DNA of 64,000 nt from Hyphomicrobiales bacterium (GTDB lineage Bacteria; Pseudomonadota; Alphaproteobacteria; Rhizobiales; Rhizobiaceae). Below, piece after piece: positions 1 to 8,186 of this stretch (positions within the stretch are counted from its first letter, which is position 1; every line of letters starts with the position of its first letter). The stretch is taken from NCBI GenBank assembly GCA_900469965.1, contig UBZP01000002.1, positions 112,124 to 176,123 on the forward strand, read 5' to 3'. The notes below the pieces were generated by a model. The model worked only from the letters and a program-made list of their open reading frames with translations. It ran no database searches and was not told the origin of the DNA. A program made the translations under genes and the position numbers.

Positions 1-898
1 CGACGGCGCCCACATCCGCACGCTGCTCCTGACCTTCTTCTTCCGCCAGATGCCGGAACTGATCGAGCGCGGCCATCTCTATATCGCCCAGCCGCCACTC
101 TACAAGGTCGCGCGCGGCAAGTCGGGACAGTATCTCAAGGACGAGAAGGCGCTCGACGACTACCTGATCAACGCCGGTCTCGACGAAGCGACGCTGGAGC
201 TGGGTTCCGGCGAGGTGCGCGCCGGCCAGGACATCAGCGAGGTGATCCAGGACGCATTGCGCCTGCGTGCGCTGCTGGACGGCCTGCATTCGCGCTACAA
301 CCGCGCCATCGTCGAACAGGCGGCGATCTGCGGCGCGCTCAACCTCGAGCTCAGCCACAATCGCGACGCCTTTGCCGAGATGGCCGATGAGGTCGCGCGG
401 CGGCTGGACCTGATCGCCGAGGAGACCGAGCGCGGGTGGACCGGCGCCGTTGCGTCCGATGGCGGGCTGAAGTTCGAACGCACCGTGCGCGGCGTGAAGG
501 AATTCGCCCATCTCGACATGGCGCTGATCGGCTCGTCCGATGCCCGCCATATCGACCAGCTGGCCGTGCGGCTGAAGGATATCTACGCCATTCCGCCAAA
601 GCTAAAGCGCAAGGACCTGGAAACCGAGATCAGCGGACCGCGCGCCCTGCTCGATGCCGTCTTCGCCTCCGGCCGCAAGGGCCTGTCGCTGCAGCGCTAC
701 AAGGGGCTCGGCGAGATGAACGCCGAACAGCTCTGGGAGACGACGCTCGATCCGAACGTCCGCTCGCTGCTGCAGGTCCGCGTCTCCGATGCCACCGACG
801 CCGACGGCCTGTTCTCGCGCCTGATGGGCGACGAGGTGGAGCCGCGCCGGGAATTCATCCAGGACAATGCGCTGAGCGTCGCCAACCTCGACATCTGA
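1..898 (+). CDS. gyrB: DNA gyrase subunit B, C-terminal part (5' truncated by window)
   Basis: The reading frame is already open at the left edge (from base 2, [20 protein letters not shown]), so the real start lies outside the window and about 298 codons are seen. The Asp-Gly-Ala-His segment is the end of the Mg-binding TOPRIM acidic motif. The C-terminal domain carries the [10 protein letters not shown] motif and the ending [10 protein letters not shown], which is typical of GyrB rather than ParE. The segment around 60-170 codons ([25 protein letters not shown]) matches the insert seen in alphaproteobacterial GyrB. GyrB is the ATPase subunit that, with GyrA, introduces negative supercoils. 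ParE is the alternative but fits less well. The ATPase domain is not visible. Confidence 0.93.
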   Translation, partial: DGAHIRTLLLTFFFRQMPELIERGHLYIAQPPLYKVARGKSGQYLKDEKALDDYLINAGLDEATLELGSGEVRAGQDISEVIQDALRLRALLDGLHSRYNRAIVEQAAICGALNLELSHNRDAFAEMADEVARRLDLIAEETERGWTGAVASDGGLKFERTVRGVKEFAHLDMALIGSSDARHIDQLAVRLKDIYAIPPKLKRKDLETEISGPRALLDAVFASGRKGLSLQRYKGLGEMNAEQLWETTLDPNVRSLLQVRVSDATDADGLFSRLMGDEVEPRREFIQDNALSVANLDI

Positions 899-950
899 CG
901 CCCTTGCAGGGGTCCTTGGGTCGCGTCTGAATCCGGATAAGAAGTTATAA

Positions 951-977
951 CCCCGCGCCATCAAGCGCGGGGTTTTT
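951..977 (+). terminator. Rho-independent terminator after gyrB
   Basis: An 8-bp GC stem (CCCCGCGC / GCGCGGGG) with a 6-nt loop is followed by TTTTT, 52 bases after the gyrB stop. It lies between gyrB and the convergent nitroreductase gene. The T tract is only on the plus side, so it mainly serves gyrB. Confidence 0.85.
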
Positions 978-1008
978 CAATCGCCGATACTACCGGGCAG
1001 GCCGCCCG

Positions 1009-1605
1009 TCAGTCCGGCTTGAAGCTGCCTTCGAAGGCAAAGACCTCGACGGGGTGACGCTGGCTAGGGACTTCACGCGCCTTCAGGTCGTCGGGGAGCG
1101 TATCCTTCGGCGCGATCTTGCCGATGGCGAGCCCGGCCTCGACCCGGTAGCCCTCCGGCACGCCCGCGGCAATCATCGCCTTGTCGCGATCGATCCCCGC
1201 CATCGCATGCACATGATAGCCGGAGAAGGTCGCCTGCAGCGCCAGCGCGCACCAGGCCGCCCCGGTATCGAAGGCATGCGTGTAGGCGGGGCGGAGTTCT
1301 CCTGAAGCAGTGCGATTGTGGGTCTTGGAAATGATGACGGCCAGGACCGCGGCATCGGGTGTCCAGCGCCGGTTGCCCTCGTCCAACGTCGACAGGATCG
1401 CCTGGAAAGCCTCGGTGCCGCGATGGGCGTAGACGAAGCGCCAGGGCTGGCGGTTGCTCGCCGAAGGCGCCCACCGGGCCGCCTCGAACAGGGCCAGCAG
1501 GTCTTCCTGCGGCATCGCCTCGCCGGTGAAGGCGCGAGGCGACCAGCGCTCGAGAAAGACCGGATGAATGTCGTGATCGGCCGTGCGGCCGTTGATCTCA
1601 TGCAT
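1009..1605 (-). CDS. Nitroreductase family protein
   Basis: This is an FMN-dependent nitroreductase-fold protein of about 198 residues. The motif RWSPRAFTGE near the N-terminus and ARWAPSASNRQPWRFVY (about 40-57) are the FMN and substrate-binding signatures. The family reduces nitro compounds, quinones or similar substrates with NAD(P)H; the substrate here is unknown. The start is uncertain. ATG 1605 (MHEINGR) gives the usual family N-terminus, while an in-frame ATG at 1632 would add nine hydrophobic residues; neither has a strong ribosome binding site. It stands alone, convergent with gyrB and divergent from the aldehyde dehydrogenase. Confidence 0.8.
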   Translation of the reverse strand: MHEINGRTADHDIHPVFLERWSPRAFTGEAMPQEDLLALFEAARWAPSASNRQPWRFVYAHRGTEAFQAILSTLDEGNRRWTPDAAVLAVIISKTHNRTASGELRPAYTHAFDTGAAWCALALQATFSGYHVHAMAGIDRDKAMIAAGVPEGYRVEAGLAIGKIAPKDTLPDDLKAREVPSQRHPVEVFAFEGSFKPD

Positions 1606-1695
1606 GAATGCCACCACCAGTATTGCTGTCATTGACGGTCACAGGATGCGCCGATGCGTCGCCGATGTCGACCGCGCGCGCAACGGCTTGGTGCA

Positions 1696-1725
1696 TTGTG
1701 GAGCGGGCAGAAAAGGGCCTATAAA
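1696..1725 (+). promoter_or_regulatory. Candidate promoter for the aldehyde dehydrogenase
   Basis: TTGTGG at 1696-1701 and TATAAA at 1720-1725 are separated by 18 bases, about 40 bases ahead of the gene start at 1765. This is a plausible housekeeping promoter in the divergent gap, based only on hexamer similarity. Confidence 0.35.
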
Positions 1726-1764
1726 CACCCCAGGGAGTTTCAGACTGAACAGGGAGACAGCGCC

Positions 1765-3219
1765 ATGAGCCTCAAAGATCCAACCCTCCTGCGCCAGGCG
1801 GCGCTCGTCGGCACGCGCTGGATCGAGGCCGAGCCTGCGACGGCGATCGCCGTGAACAATCCGGCCACCGGCGAACGGATCGGTTTCGTGCCGAGACTCG
1901 GGGCTGCCGAGACAAAGGAGGCCATCGCGGCCGCCGAGAAGGCGCAGAAGGAATGGGCGGCGCGGACGGCCAAGGAACGCGCGACGATCCTGCGCAAGTG
2001 GTTCGAGCTGATGATGTCCAACCAGGACGATCTCGGCCGGATCCTGACCATGGAGCAGGGCAAGCCGCTCGCCGAGGCCAAGGGAGAGATCGCCTATGGC
2101 GCGAGCTTCATCGAATGGTTCGCCGAGGAAGGCCGCCGTCTCTATGGCGACATCGTGCCCGGCCATCAGAAGGACAAGCGCATCCTGGTGATGAAGCAGC
2201 CGATCGGCGTGGTGGCCGCGATCACGCCGTGGAATTTCCCCAATGCGATGATCACCCGCAAGGCCGGTCCGGCCTTCGCCGCCGGTTGCGCGATGGTTCT
2301 GAAGCCGGCTTCGCAAACCCCGTTTTCCGCCATCGCGATCGCCGTCCTTGCCGAACGCGCCGGCCTGCCTACCGGCCTGTTCAGCGTGCTGACCGGTTCG
2401 GCCCGGGAAATCGGCGCCGAGATGACGGCCAATCCTGTCGTCCGCAAGCTCACCTTCACCGGTTCCACCGAGGTCGGCGCCGAGCTCTACCGGCAGAGCG
2501 CACCGACGATCAAGAAGCTGGGGCTAGAGCTCGGCGGCAACGCGCCCTTCATCGTCTTCGACGACGCCGATCTCGATGCGGCGGTCGAAGGCGCGCTGAT
2601 CGCGAAGTTCCGCAACAACGGCCAGACCTGCGTCTGCGCCAACCGCATCTATGCGCAGGAGGGCGTCTATGACGCCTTCTCCGAAAAACTGGCCGCGGCC
2701 GTCGGGCGGCTCAAGACCGGGAACGGCTTCGACGAGGGCGTCATCCTCGGCCCGCTGATCGACGAGGCAGCACTCGCCAAGGTCGAGGAGCATGTGTCCG
2801 ATGCGCTCGGCAAGGGTGCCAAGGTCATCCAGGGCGGCAAGCGCCATGCGCTCGGCGGCACCTTCTATGAGGCGACCGTGCTCACCGGCGTGACGTCGGC
2901 GATGGCGGTGGCGCGCGAGGAGACCTTCGGTCCGGTGGCGCCGGTCTTCCGCTTCAAGGACGAGGCGGATGTGATTGCCCAGGCGAACGACACGGAGTTC
3001 GGCCTTGCCTCCTATTTCTATGCCAAGGACCTCGCGCGCGTCTTCCGCGTCGCCGAGGCGCTGGAATACGGCATGGTGGGCGTCAACACCGGGCTCATCT
3101 CGACGGCGGAAGCGCCGTTCGGCGGCGTCAAGCTGTCGGGCCTCGGCCGGGAAGGGTCGAAGTACGGCATCGAGGAGTTCACCGAGATGAAGTACGTCTG
3201 CCTCGGCGGCATCGGCTGA
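1765..3219 (+). CDS. gabD: NAD(P)-dependent succinate-semialdehyde dehydrogenase (GabD-like aldehyde dehydrogenase)
   Basis: This 484-residue aldehyde dehydrogenase has the catalytic Glu255 in ELGGNAPF and the nucleophile Cys289 in NNGQTCVCANR. It also has the co-factor motif ITPWNFP and the GFGGVK-like ending, with PFGGVKLSGLGREG near the C-terminus. The double-Cys TCVCANR and the length fit the succinate-semialdehyde/glutarate-semialdehyde dehydrogenase group, which feeds succinate to the TCA cycle. ATG 1765 is chosen because AGGGAGA precedes it; an upstream in-frame start at 1654 has no support. The next gene is an HpcH/HpaI-type aldolase, whose classic product is succinic semialdehyde plus pyruvate, so the pair may act in sequence. 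The nearby sugar island raises the alternative that it oxidises lactaldehyde instead. Confidence 0.87.
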   Translation: MSLKDPTLLRQAALVGTRWIEAEPATAIAVNNPATGERIGFVPRLGAAETKEAIAAAEKAQKEWAARTAKERATILRKWFELMMSNQDDLGRILTMEQGKPLAEAKGEIAYGASFIEWFAEEGRRLYGDIVPGHQKDKRILVMKQPIGVVAAITPWNFPNAMITRKAGPAFAAGCAMVLKPASQTPFSAIAIAVLAERAGLPTGLFSVLTGSAREIGAEMTANPVVRKLTFTGSTEVGAELYRQSAPTIKKLGLELGGNAPFIVFDDADLDAAVEGALIAKFRNNGQTCVCANRIYAQEGVYDAFSEKLAAAVGRLKTGNGFDEGVILGPLIDEAALAKVEEHVSDALGKGAKVIQGGKRHALGGTFYEATVLTGVTSAMAVAREETFGPVAPVFRFKDEADVIAQANDTEFGLASYFYAKDLARVFRVAEALEYGMVGVNTGLISTAEAPFGGVKLSGLGREGSKYGIEEFTEMKYVCLGGIG

Positions 3220-3240
3220 CGAGGCCCGTTGCCCTGCCGT

Positions 3241-3258
3241 CCGGCCGCCTTCGGCCGG
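3241..3258 (+). other. Intercistronic hairpin between gabD-like gene and aldolase
   Basis: A perfect 7-bp stem CCGGCCG / CGGCCGG with a CCTT loop lies in the 75-base gap. No T tract follows, so it looks like an mRNA-stability or attenuating stem rather than a terminator. Confidence 0.4.
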
Positions 3259-3294
3259 CGGTCGACCTGGCCGTTGTCGAGGAGGATCTGCGCC

Positions 3295-4098
3295 ATGCCC
3301 GCCCCAACCAATCCGTTCAAGGCTGCCCTGCGTGAAGGGACGTTCCAGCTCGGCCTGTGGGTGGCGCTGGGCAGCGCCTACGCGGCGGAGATCGCCGCCG
3401 GCAGCGGCTATGACTGGCTGCTGATCGACGGCGAGCACGGGCCGAACGACATGCCGCTGATCGGGGCGCAGCTCGGCGCCCTGCGCGGCAGCGCAAGCCA
3501 CCCGATCGTCCGGCCGCCGATGGGCGAGGCCTGGCTGTTGAAGCAGCTGCTCGATCTCGGCGCACAGACCTTTCTGATCCCCATGGTGGAGACCGGCGAG
3601 CAGGCGCAGGCGCTGGTCAGGGCCGTGCGCTACCCGCCGCGCGGCATGCGCGGCGTCGGAGCCGGGCTCGGACGCGCCAGCAATTTCAACCGGATACCGG
3701 ATTATCTTGCCACGGCCGATGACGAGATCTGCCTGCTCGTGCAGGTGGAAAGCCGCGCCGGCCTCGCCGCGCTCGACGACATCGCCGCCGTCGAGGGTGT
3801 CGATGGCGTCTTCATCGGGCCCTCCGATCTGGCGGCGGACATGGGCTATCTCGGCCAGCCGTCCGCCTCGGAGGTTCAGGACGCGATCCGCGACGCCTTC
3901 CTCCGCATCCACCGGCACGGAAAGGCGCGCGGGATCATGACGGTGGCGATCGACCAGGCGCACGAGTACCGGGCGATGGGCGCGGATTTCATGGCGATCG
4001 GCACCGACGTCAATTGCCTGGTGAGATCGATCGACGGCCTGCGCCGCAACTTCCTCGGCCTGGCCGGCGATGCGGACCAGAAGGGCGGCGGCTACTGA
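3295..4098 (+). CDS. HpcH/HpaI family class II aldolase
   Basis: This is a 267-residue metal-dependent aldolase of the HpcH/HpaI family, which contains 4-hydroxy-2-oxoheptanedioate aldolase (HpaI), 2-keto-3-deoxy-L-rhamnonate aldolase (RhmA) and GarL. The DGEHGPND motif (about 45-52) carries the catalytic His. QVESRAGL supplies the metal-binding Glu, and IGPSDLAADMG the metal-binding Asp. Start ATG 3295 is preceded by GAGGAGGA; an upstream in-frame start at 3229 lacks a ribosome site. It lies 75 bases after the aldehyde dehydrogenase. The substrate cannot be fixed: homoprotocatechuate breakdown fits the GabD partner, and a 2-keto-3-deoxy sugar acid fits the adjacent sugar cluster. Confidence 0.82.
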   Translation: MPAPTNPFKAALREGTFQLGLWVALGSAYAAEIAAGSGYDWLLIDGEHGPNDMPLIGAQLGALRGSASHPIVRPPMGEAWLLKQLLDLGAQTFLIPMVETGEQAQALVRAVRYPPRGMRGVGAGLGRASNFNRIPDYLATADDEICLLVQVESRAGLAALDDIAAVEGVDGVFIGPSDLAADMGYLGQPSASEVQDAIRDAFLRIHRHGKARGIMTVAIDQAHEYRAMGADFMAIGTDVNCLVRSIDGLRRNFLGLAGDADQKGGGY

Positions 4099-4137
4099 CG
4101 CCGGCCCTTCGATCGCCGGTTCCGGGATGTTCCGTGC

Positions 4138-5016
4138 TCAGTTGATCGATTGCAGCAGCGTCTCGCGGGCCGATTTCAGATGTCGGCGGCAGGCATCCTC
4201 GATCCGCGCGGGATCGCGCGATTTCAGCGCGTCTATGTAGGCGAGGTGCTCTTCCATCGCCCGCGCATTCCGCTGGCGCGCATTCGTCTTGTTCCACTGG
4301 TAGTGATAGTGGAAGACGATGGCGATGATGTCGTAGAAATCGATGATGAACCGGTTGCGCGAGGCCCTGTGCACGAGCAGGTGGAAGCGCTCGTCCAGCT
4401 CCGAGAATTCCCGGTACCGGTTGTCCACGTCGGCAAGGATCTCGCGGTGGAGCTCCGCGATCGTCTCCAGTTCCGTCCACGCGGGGTGGCCGTCGGGCAG
4501 ATGCGCGAATGCGGCGGCCGACCGCAGCTCGAACATCTCGCGCACCTCGGTGAGCTCGAGCGCGAACTCCGGCGTGAACCCCTTGAGCACCCAGTGGCTG
4601 TTCGGGCGCTTCTCGATCAGCCCGAAGCGGCTGAACCGGATGAGGAATTCCCGCACGCTCGTGGTGCCGGTTCCGATCTCGCGGGCAAGCTCCAGCTCGT
4701 TGATCTGCATGCCCGGTTCGGCACCGCCAGCCAGGATCCGCCGCATGAAGCTGCGCTCGATGATCTCCGACAAGGAATCGGTTTCCTCAGTCGGAAAGTA
4801 GTCTTCGGCCACGGGCTTGCGAAGCACGACCTTGCGCCGCTTCGACCATTCGATCAGCCCGATCTCCTCCAGGCGCGTCAGGATCGCCCGGATCGTCGTG
4901 CGGCTCACCCCGAGCTGGCTGCCGAGCTCGGGTTCGGACGCAAGCGCACTGCTCGTTTCGAGGAGCGCAAGGCAACGATTGAAGGCATCCTTGAACACGG
5001 TATTCTGCTTGGCCAT
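4138..5016 (-). CDS. GntR/FCD-family transcriptional regulator with two N-terminal winged helices
   Basis: This regulator has 292 residues. The C-terminal half (about 150-285) is a helical FCD ligand-binding domain (VREMFELRSAAAFAHL, HREILADVDNRYREFSELDERFHLLVHRASRN). Two helix-turn-helix units precede it. The first is at about 25-70 (LGSQLGVSRTTIRAILTRLEEIGLIEW) and the second at about 85-145 (LELAREIGTGTTSVREFLIRFSRFGLIEKR). Ordinary GntR/FadR proteins have one. It is divergent from the aldo/keto reductase, with a strong inverted repeat in the 238-base gap, so it most likely controls the sugar cluster to its right. The effector is unknown; sugar acids are common FCD ligands. Confidence 0.85.
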   Translation of the reverse strand: MAKQNTVFKDAFNRCLALLETSSALASEPELGSQLGVSRTTIRAILTRLEEIGLIEWSKRRKVVLRKPVAEDYFPTEETDSLSEIIERSFMRRILAGGAEPGMQINELELAREIGTGTTSVREFLIRFSRFGLIEKRPNSHWVLKGFTPEFALELTEVREMFELRSAAAFAHLPDGHPAWTELETIAELHREILADVDNRYREFSELDERFHLLVHRASRNRFIIDFYDIIAIVFHYHYQWNKTNARQRNARAMEEHLAYIDALKSRDPARIEDACRRHLKSARETLLQSIN

Positions 5017-5173
5017 GGCTCTTTCGACCGATCGCGTTGAGATCTGCTCGTCTAGGCGGCAGCGGGAAAATTATCCAGTGTGGAGACGGGCGTTCGTTTG
5101 CCTGTCCTAAGGTGAGGCCAGGCCGGCCCTCCATCGTCGTCCTCCTGCTGTCCATAATAGCCATTGACGCCGA

Positions 5174-5199
5174 TCTGTCTATTGTAGATAAAAGACAGA
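5174..5199. promoter_or_regulatory. Candidate operator between the GntR regulator and the sugar catabolic operon
   Basis: Inverted 7-bp arms TCTGTCT (5174-5180) and AGACAGA (5193-5199) flank 12 bases. Nested within is TCTA-TTG-TAGA (5178-5188). The site lies 55 bases before the aldo/keto reductase start and about 160 bases from the regulator start. Its position and symmetry fit the GntR/FCD regulator encoded alongside; binding is inferred. Confidence 0.5.
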
Positions 5200-5254
5200 A
5201 GTCGAATTGTTCTGCGCGGCCGGGAGTGAGGCGCAAGCGCGGCGGGAGGAAACA

Positions 5255-6277
5255 ATGCGGACACGGACCATCGGCACGACGGGCCTTGCCGTGGGCGAGT
5301 ACAGCTTCGGCACGGCCGCCCTCGGCGGCCTCTATCGCCCCTGCCCGCGCGATACCGCGATCGCGACCCTGGAGGCGGCGTGGGACGAGGGCATGCGCTA
5401 CTTCGATACCGCGCCGTGGTACGGCTTCGGCCTCGCCGAGCGCGTGACGGGCGATTTCCTCCGGGCAAGGCCGAAGGACGAGTGGGTGCTCTCCACCAAG
5501 GTGGGCCGGATCATGTTCCCGGTGGACGACGACAAGGTGCCGACGGACTACGGCTACGTCGATCCCCTGCCCTTCGACGTGCGCTACGACTACAGCTACG
5601 ACGGCATCATGCGTTCGCTGGAACTGAGCTATGCGCGGCTCGGCCTGAACCGCATCGACATCCTCTATGTCCATGACATCGGCGTCTATACCCATGGCGC
5701 CGAGCGCAATGCCATACATTTCAAGGCGTTGATGGACTCGGGGCTCAAGGCGCTCGAGGAACTGAAGGCGTCCGGAACGATCAGGGCCTACGGCCTCGGG
5801 GTGAACGAGGTGCCCGTCTGCCTCGAGGTCATGAAGCGCGCGCCGATCGATTGCATCCTGCTCGCCGGGCGCTACACGCTTCTGGATCGTTCCGCTGTCG
5901 CTGAATTGCTCCCGATCTGCCAGGAGCGGAAGACCTCGCTGGTGGTCGGCGGCGTGTTCAACTCGGGCATTCTTGCGACCGGCGCGGTCCCGGGCGCCCA
6001 TTTCGACTACATGCCGGCGAGCGACGATGTCGCAGCGCGGGTGCGCGCCCTGGAGGAACTGGCAAGCCTCAACGGCGTGCCGCTGGCCGCCGCGGCGATG
6101 CAGTTTCCCTTGCGTCATCCTGCGGTCGCCTCGGTGCTTCTGGGCACCGCCAAGCCGTCCAGCCTGCACCGCAACGCCGAACTGACCCGGGTCGCCGTCC
6201 CGGAGGGCCTTTACATGGAAGCCGATGCCCATACCCTCATCGCCCCGCCGCTCGGAACAGAGGCGGTGCGGCAATAG
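5255..6277 (+). CDS. Aldo/keto reductase, probable aldose (L-fucose / D-threo-aldose) 1-dehydrogenase
   Basis: This is a 340-residue aldo/keto reductase TIM barrel. The catalytic tetrad is visible: Asp51 and Tyr56 in DTAPWYGFGLAE, Lys82 in STKVGR, and the His of LYVHDIG. It belongs by sequence feel to the group containing D-threo-aldose 1-dehydrogenase, L-fucose dehydrogenase and pyridoxal 4-dehydrogenase, which oxidise the anomeric carbon or an aldehyde with NAD(P). ATG 5255 follows GGGAGGA; the upstream ATG 5207 has none. The next gene is a fucose-type mutarotase, which would supply the right anomer to such a dehydrogenase. This supports the first step of a non-phosphorylating sugar route. 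Confidence 0.82.
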   Translation: MRTRTIGTTGLAVGEYSFGTAALGGLYRPCPRDTAIATLEAAWDEGMRYFDTAPWYGFGLAERVTGDFLRARPKDEWVLSTKVGRIMFPVDDDKVPTDYGYVDPLPFDVRYDYSYDGIMRSLELSYARLGLNRIDILYVHDIGVYTHGAERNAIHFKALMDSGLKALEELKASGTIRAYGLGVNEVPVCLEVMKRAPIDCILLAGRYTLLDRSAVAELLPICQERKTSLVVGGVFNSGILATGAVPGAHFDYMPASDDVAARVRALEELASLNGVPLAAAAMQFPLRHPAVASVLLGTAKPSSLHRNAELTRVAVPEGLYMEADAHTLIAPPLGTEAVRQ

Positions 6278-6317
6278 GATTGCCGGCGGAATTTGAACGA
6301 TATTCAGGAGCATACGC

Positions 6318-6764
6318 ATGTTGAAAGGCATTCACCCCCTGCTCGGTCCCGATCTCCTGCACGCGCTGCAGTCGATGGGACACGGGGACGACATCGCCAT
6401 CGTCGATGCAAACTTTCCGGCCCATTCGATGGGGCCGAAGGTCATCCGCGCCGATGGCGTCGACGCGATCGCCATGACCGAGGCCGTCCTCGCCCACATG
6501 CCGCTCGACACGTTCGTGCCGGATGCCGCCTGGCGCATGCAGGTCGTCGGCGACCCGGAGGCGGTGCCGCCGGTCTGCGTCGAGTTCCAGAACATCGTCA
6601 ATCGGCTTGCCGGCGATTTCACCGTCCAGTCGGTCGAACGCTTCGCCTTCTACGAGATGACGCGGAAGGCGTCCTATATCGTCGCCACGACCGAGTTCCG
6701 GCTCTACGGCAACATCATTCTGAAGAAGGGCGTCCTGCATCCGCACGAGGTCTTCAAGGTGTGA
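6318..6764 (+). CDS. fucU: FucU/RbsD-family sugar mutarotase (L-fucose mutarotase-like)
   Basis: This 148-residue protein matches the full length of FucU/RbsD. The family motifs are in order: HPLLGPDLL, GHGDDIAIVDANFPA (His22 and Asp30 in the active site), ERFAFYE and the C-terminal YGNIILKKGV. These enzymes interconvert alpha and beta anomers of fucose, ribose or galactose in the cytoplasm. FucU proteins share the DANFPA and LYGN features seen here. It sits 40 bases after the aldo/keto reductase, with AGGAG ahead of the start. Fucose is the best guess for the substrate, but the family is somewhat promiscuous. Confidence 0.85.
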   Translation: MLKGIHPLLGPDLLHALQSMGHGDDIAIVDANFPAHSMGPKVIRADGVDAIAMTEAVLAHMPLDTFVPDAAWRMQVVGDPEAVPPVCVEFQNIVNRLAGDFTVQSVERFAFYEMTRKASYIVATTEFRLYGNIILKKGVLHPHEVFKV

Positions 6765-7082
6765 GGGGCGCGGGGACGGTGCGACAAATGGAATGAATAT
6801 TCCATGTTGACAGTGTGGCGGAACTATTGTTTCAATTGATCATCGCCAGACTATGGGTGCTGCATGTCACGGTGGAGGCCGGTGGCGTTGCGAAGGAGGA
6901 AATCGATCGCGGGCCGTGCGGGCACTTCACGTAGGAGCGTGAGGGCCTGGGCCGCAGCAGGCTTGCAAGCCGCACTGCCGCCTCGCCTGTAAGTATAAAT
7001 GTATTTTATCGATAAAAATCGTCCGCATGCGTTCAGCGGTTCGGTTTCTTTGGAGGAGAACGCACTTGAGAGGAGAACCCTG
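6765..7082 (+). promoter_or_regulatory. 318-base gap with promoter/operator signals before the ABC transporter
   Basis: No gene is seen. Three signals stand out. A TGGAAT/ATTCCA inverted repeat lies at 6789-6804, directly followed by TTGACA at 6807-6812. A -10-like TATAAA lies at 6994-6999. A perfect 14-bp palindrome TTTTATCGATAAAA lies at 7004-7017, with a central CG as in LacI/GntR operators. The palindrome directly after a -10-like box fits repression of the transporter genes by a sugar-responsive regulator. No experimental support. Confidence 0.45.
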
Positions 7083-8072
7083 ATGAGCATTGCCAAGAAG
7101 CTTCTGTCGCGACGCGCCTTCACCGCTCTGGCCGGTGCGGCCGTGTTTGCGACGATGGCGCCCGGCGCGTCCTTCGCGCAGGACGTGACGATCCCGATCA
7201 TCGTGAAGGACACCACCTCGTTCTACTGGCAGATCGTACTTGCCGGTGCGCGTGCGGCCGGCAAGGATCTCGGCGTGAACGTGCCGGAACTCGGCGCCCA
7301 GTCCGAGGCCGACGTCAACGGCCAGATCAGCATTCTCGAGAACGCCGTCGCCGGCAAGCCGGCCGCCGTCGTCATCTCGCCGACGGAGTTCAAGGCGCTC
7401 GGCAAGCCGATCGACGAGGCCGCCAAGTCCGTACCGGTCATCGGCATCGACTCGGGCGCGGATTCGAAGGCCTTCTCGTCGTTCCTGACGACGGACAACG
7501 TCCAGGGCGGCCGCATTGCCGCCGACGGTCTGGCCGCCGCCATCAAGGAGGCCACCGGCAAGGAAGAGGGCGAGGTCGCCATCATCACCAGCCTGCCCGG
7601 TGCCGGCTCGCTCGAGCAGCGCCGCGAGGGCTTCCTCGACCAGGTCAAGACCAAGTATCCGGGCCTGAAGGTCATTGCCGACAAGTATGCGGACGGTCAG
7701 GCCACCACCGGCCTCAACATCATGACCGACCTCATCACCGCCAACCCGAACCTCGTCGGCGTCTTCGCCTCCAACCTGATCATGGCGCAGGGCGTCGGCC
7801 AGGCGATCTCCGAAAACAAGCTCGGCGACAAGATCAAGGTCATCGGCTTCGACAGCGACGACAAGACGCTGGCCTTCCTCAAGGACGGCGCGCTGGCCGG
7901 CCTCGTCGTCCAGGACCCCTATCGCATGGGCTATGACGGCGTGAAGACGGCACTGGCGGTCTCCAAGGGCGAGAAGGTCGAGGCCAACGTCGACACCGGC
8001 GCCAACCTGGTGACGAAGGCCAACATGAGCGAGCCAAAGATCGACGCGCTCATCAACCCCAAGGTCAACTGA
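7083..8072 (+). CDS. Sugar ABC transporter, periplasmic substrate-binding protein (CUT2 type)
   Basis: This 329-residue binding protein is of the ribose/xylose-binding (periplasmic-binding protein type 1) fold. The N-terminus has SRRAFTALAGAAVFATMAPG and an Ala-x-Ala cleavage region near residue 32, and the RR pair with a following Phe suggests Tat export. The mature part starts VTIPIIVKDTTSFYWQIVLAGARAAGKDLGV, typical of CUT2 receptors. ATG 7083 follows AGGAGAA; an upstream in-frame ATG at 6999 is within the promoter palindrome and is unlikely. It is the first gene of the transporter set, followed by the ATPase and permease, with a strong hairpin after its stop. The sugar is not determinable; fucose-like aldose is inferred from the context. 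Confidence 0.9.
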   Translation: MSIAKKLLSRRAFTALAGAAVFATMAPGASFAQDVTIPIIVKDTTSFYWQIVLAGARAAGKDLGVNVPELGAQSEADVNGQISILENAVAGKPAAVVISPTEFKALGKPIDEAAKSVPVIGIDSGADSKAFSSFLTTDNVQGGRIAADGLAAAIKEATGKEEGEVAIITSLPGAGSLEQRREGFLDQVKTKYPGLKVIADKYADGQATTGLNIMTDLITANPNLVGVFASNLIMAQGVGQAISENKLGDKIKVIGFDSDDKTLAFLKDGALAGLVVQDPYRMGYDGVKTALAVSKGEKVEANVDTGANLVTKANMSEPKIDALINPKVN

Positions 8073-8080
8073 CCCGAAAC

Positions 8081-8110
8081 GGCCGCGCCGGCTTTTCCGC
8101 CGGCGCGGCC
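8081..8110 (+). other. Intercistronic stem-loop after the binding-protein gene
   Basis: A perfect 12-bp GC stem (8081-8092 with 8099-8110) and TTTTCC loop lies 9 bases after the binding-protein stop, with no T tract. Such stems between a binding-protein gene and its ATPase commonly protect the upstream mRNA, giving excess receptor. Confidence 0.65.
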
Positions 8111-8186
8111 ATGCGACTTTGATCGCGGAGCCGCCCGGGCGCTTGCACCGGGCGATCGACAGGACCGCAGGCAGGAGGAGAGCACC

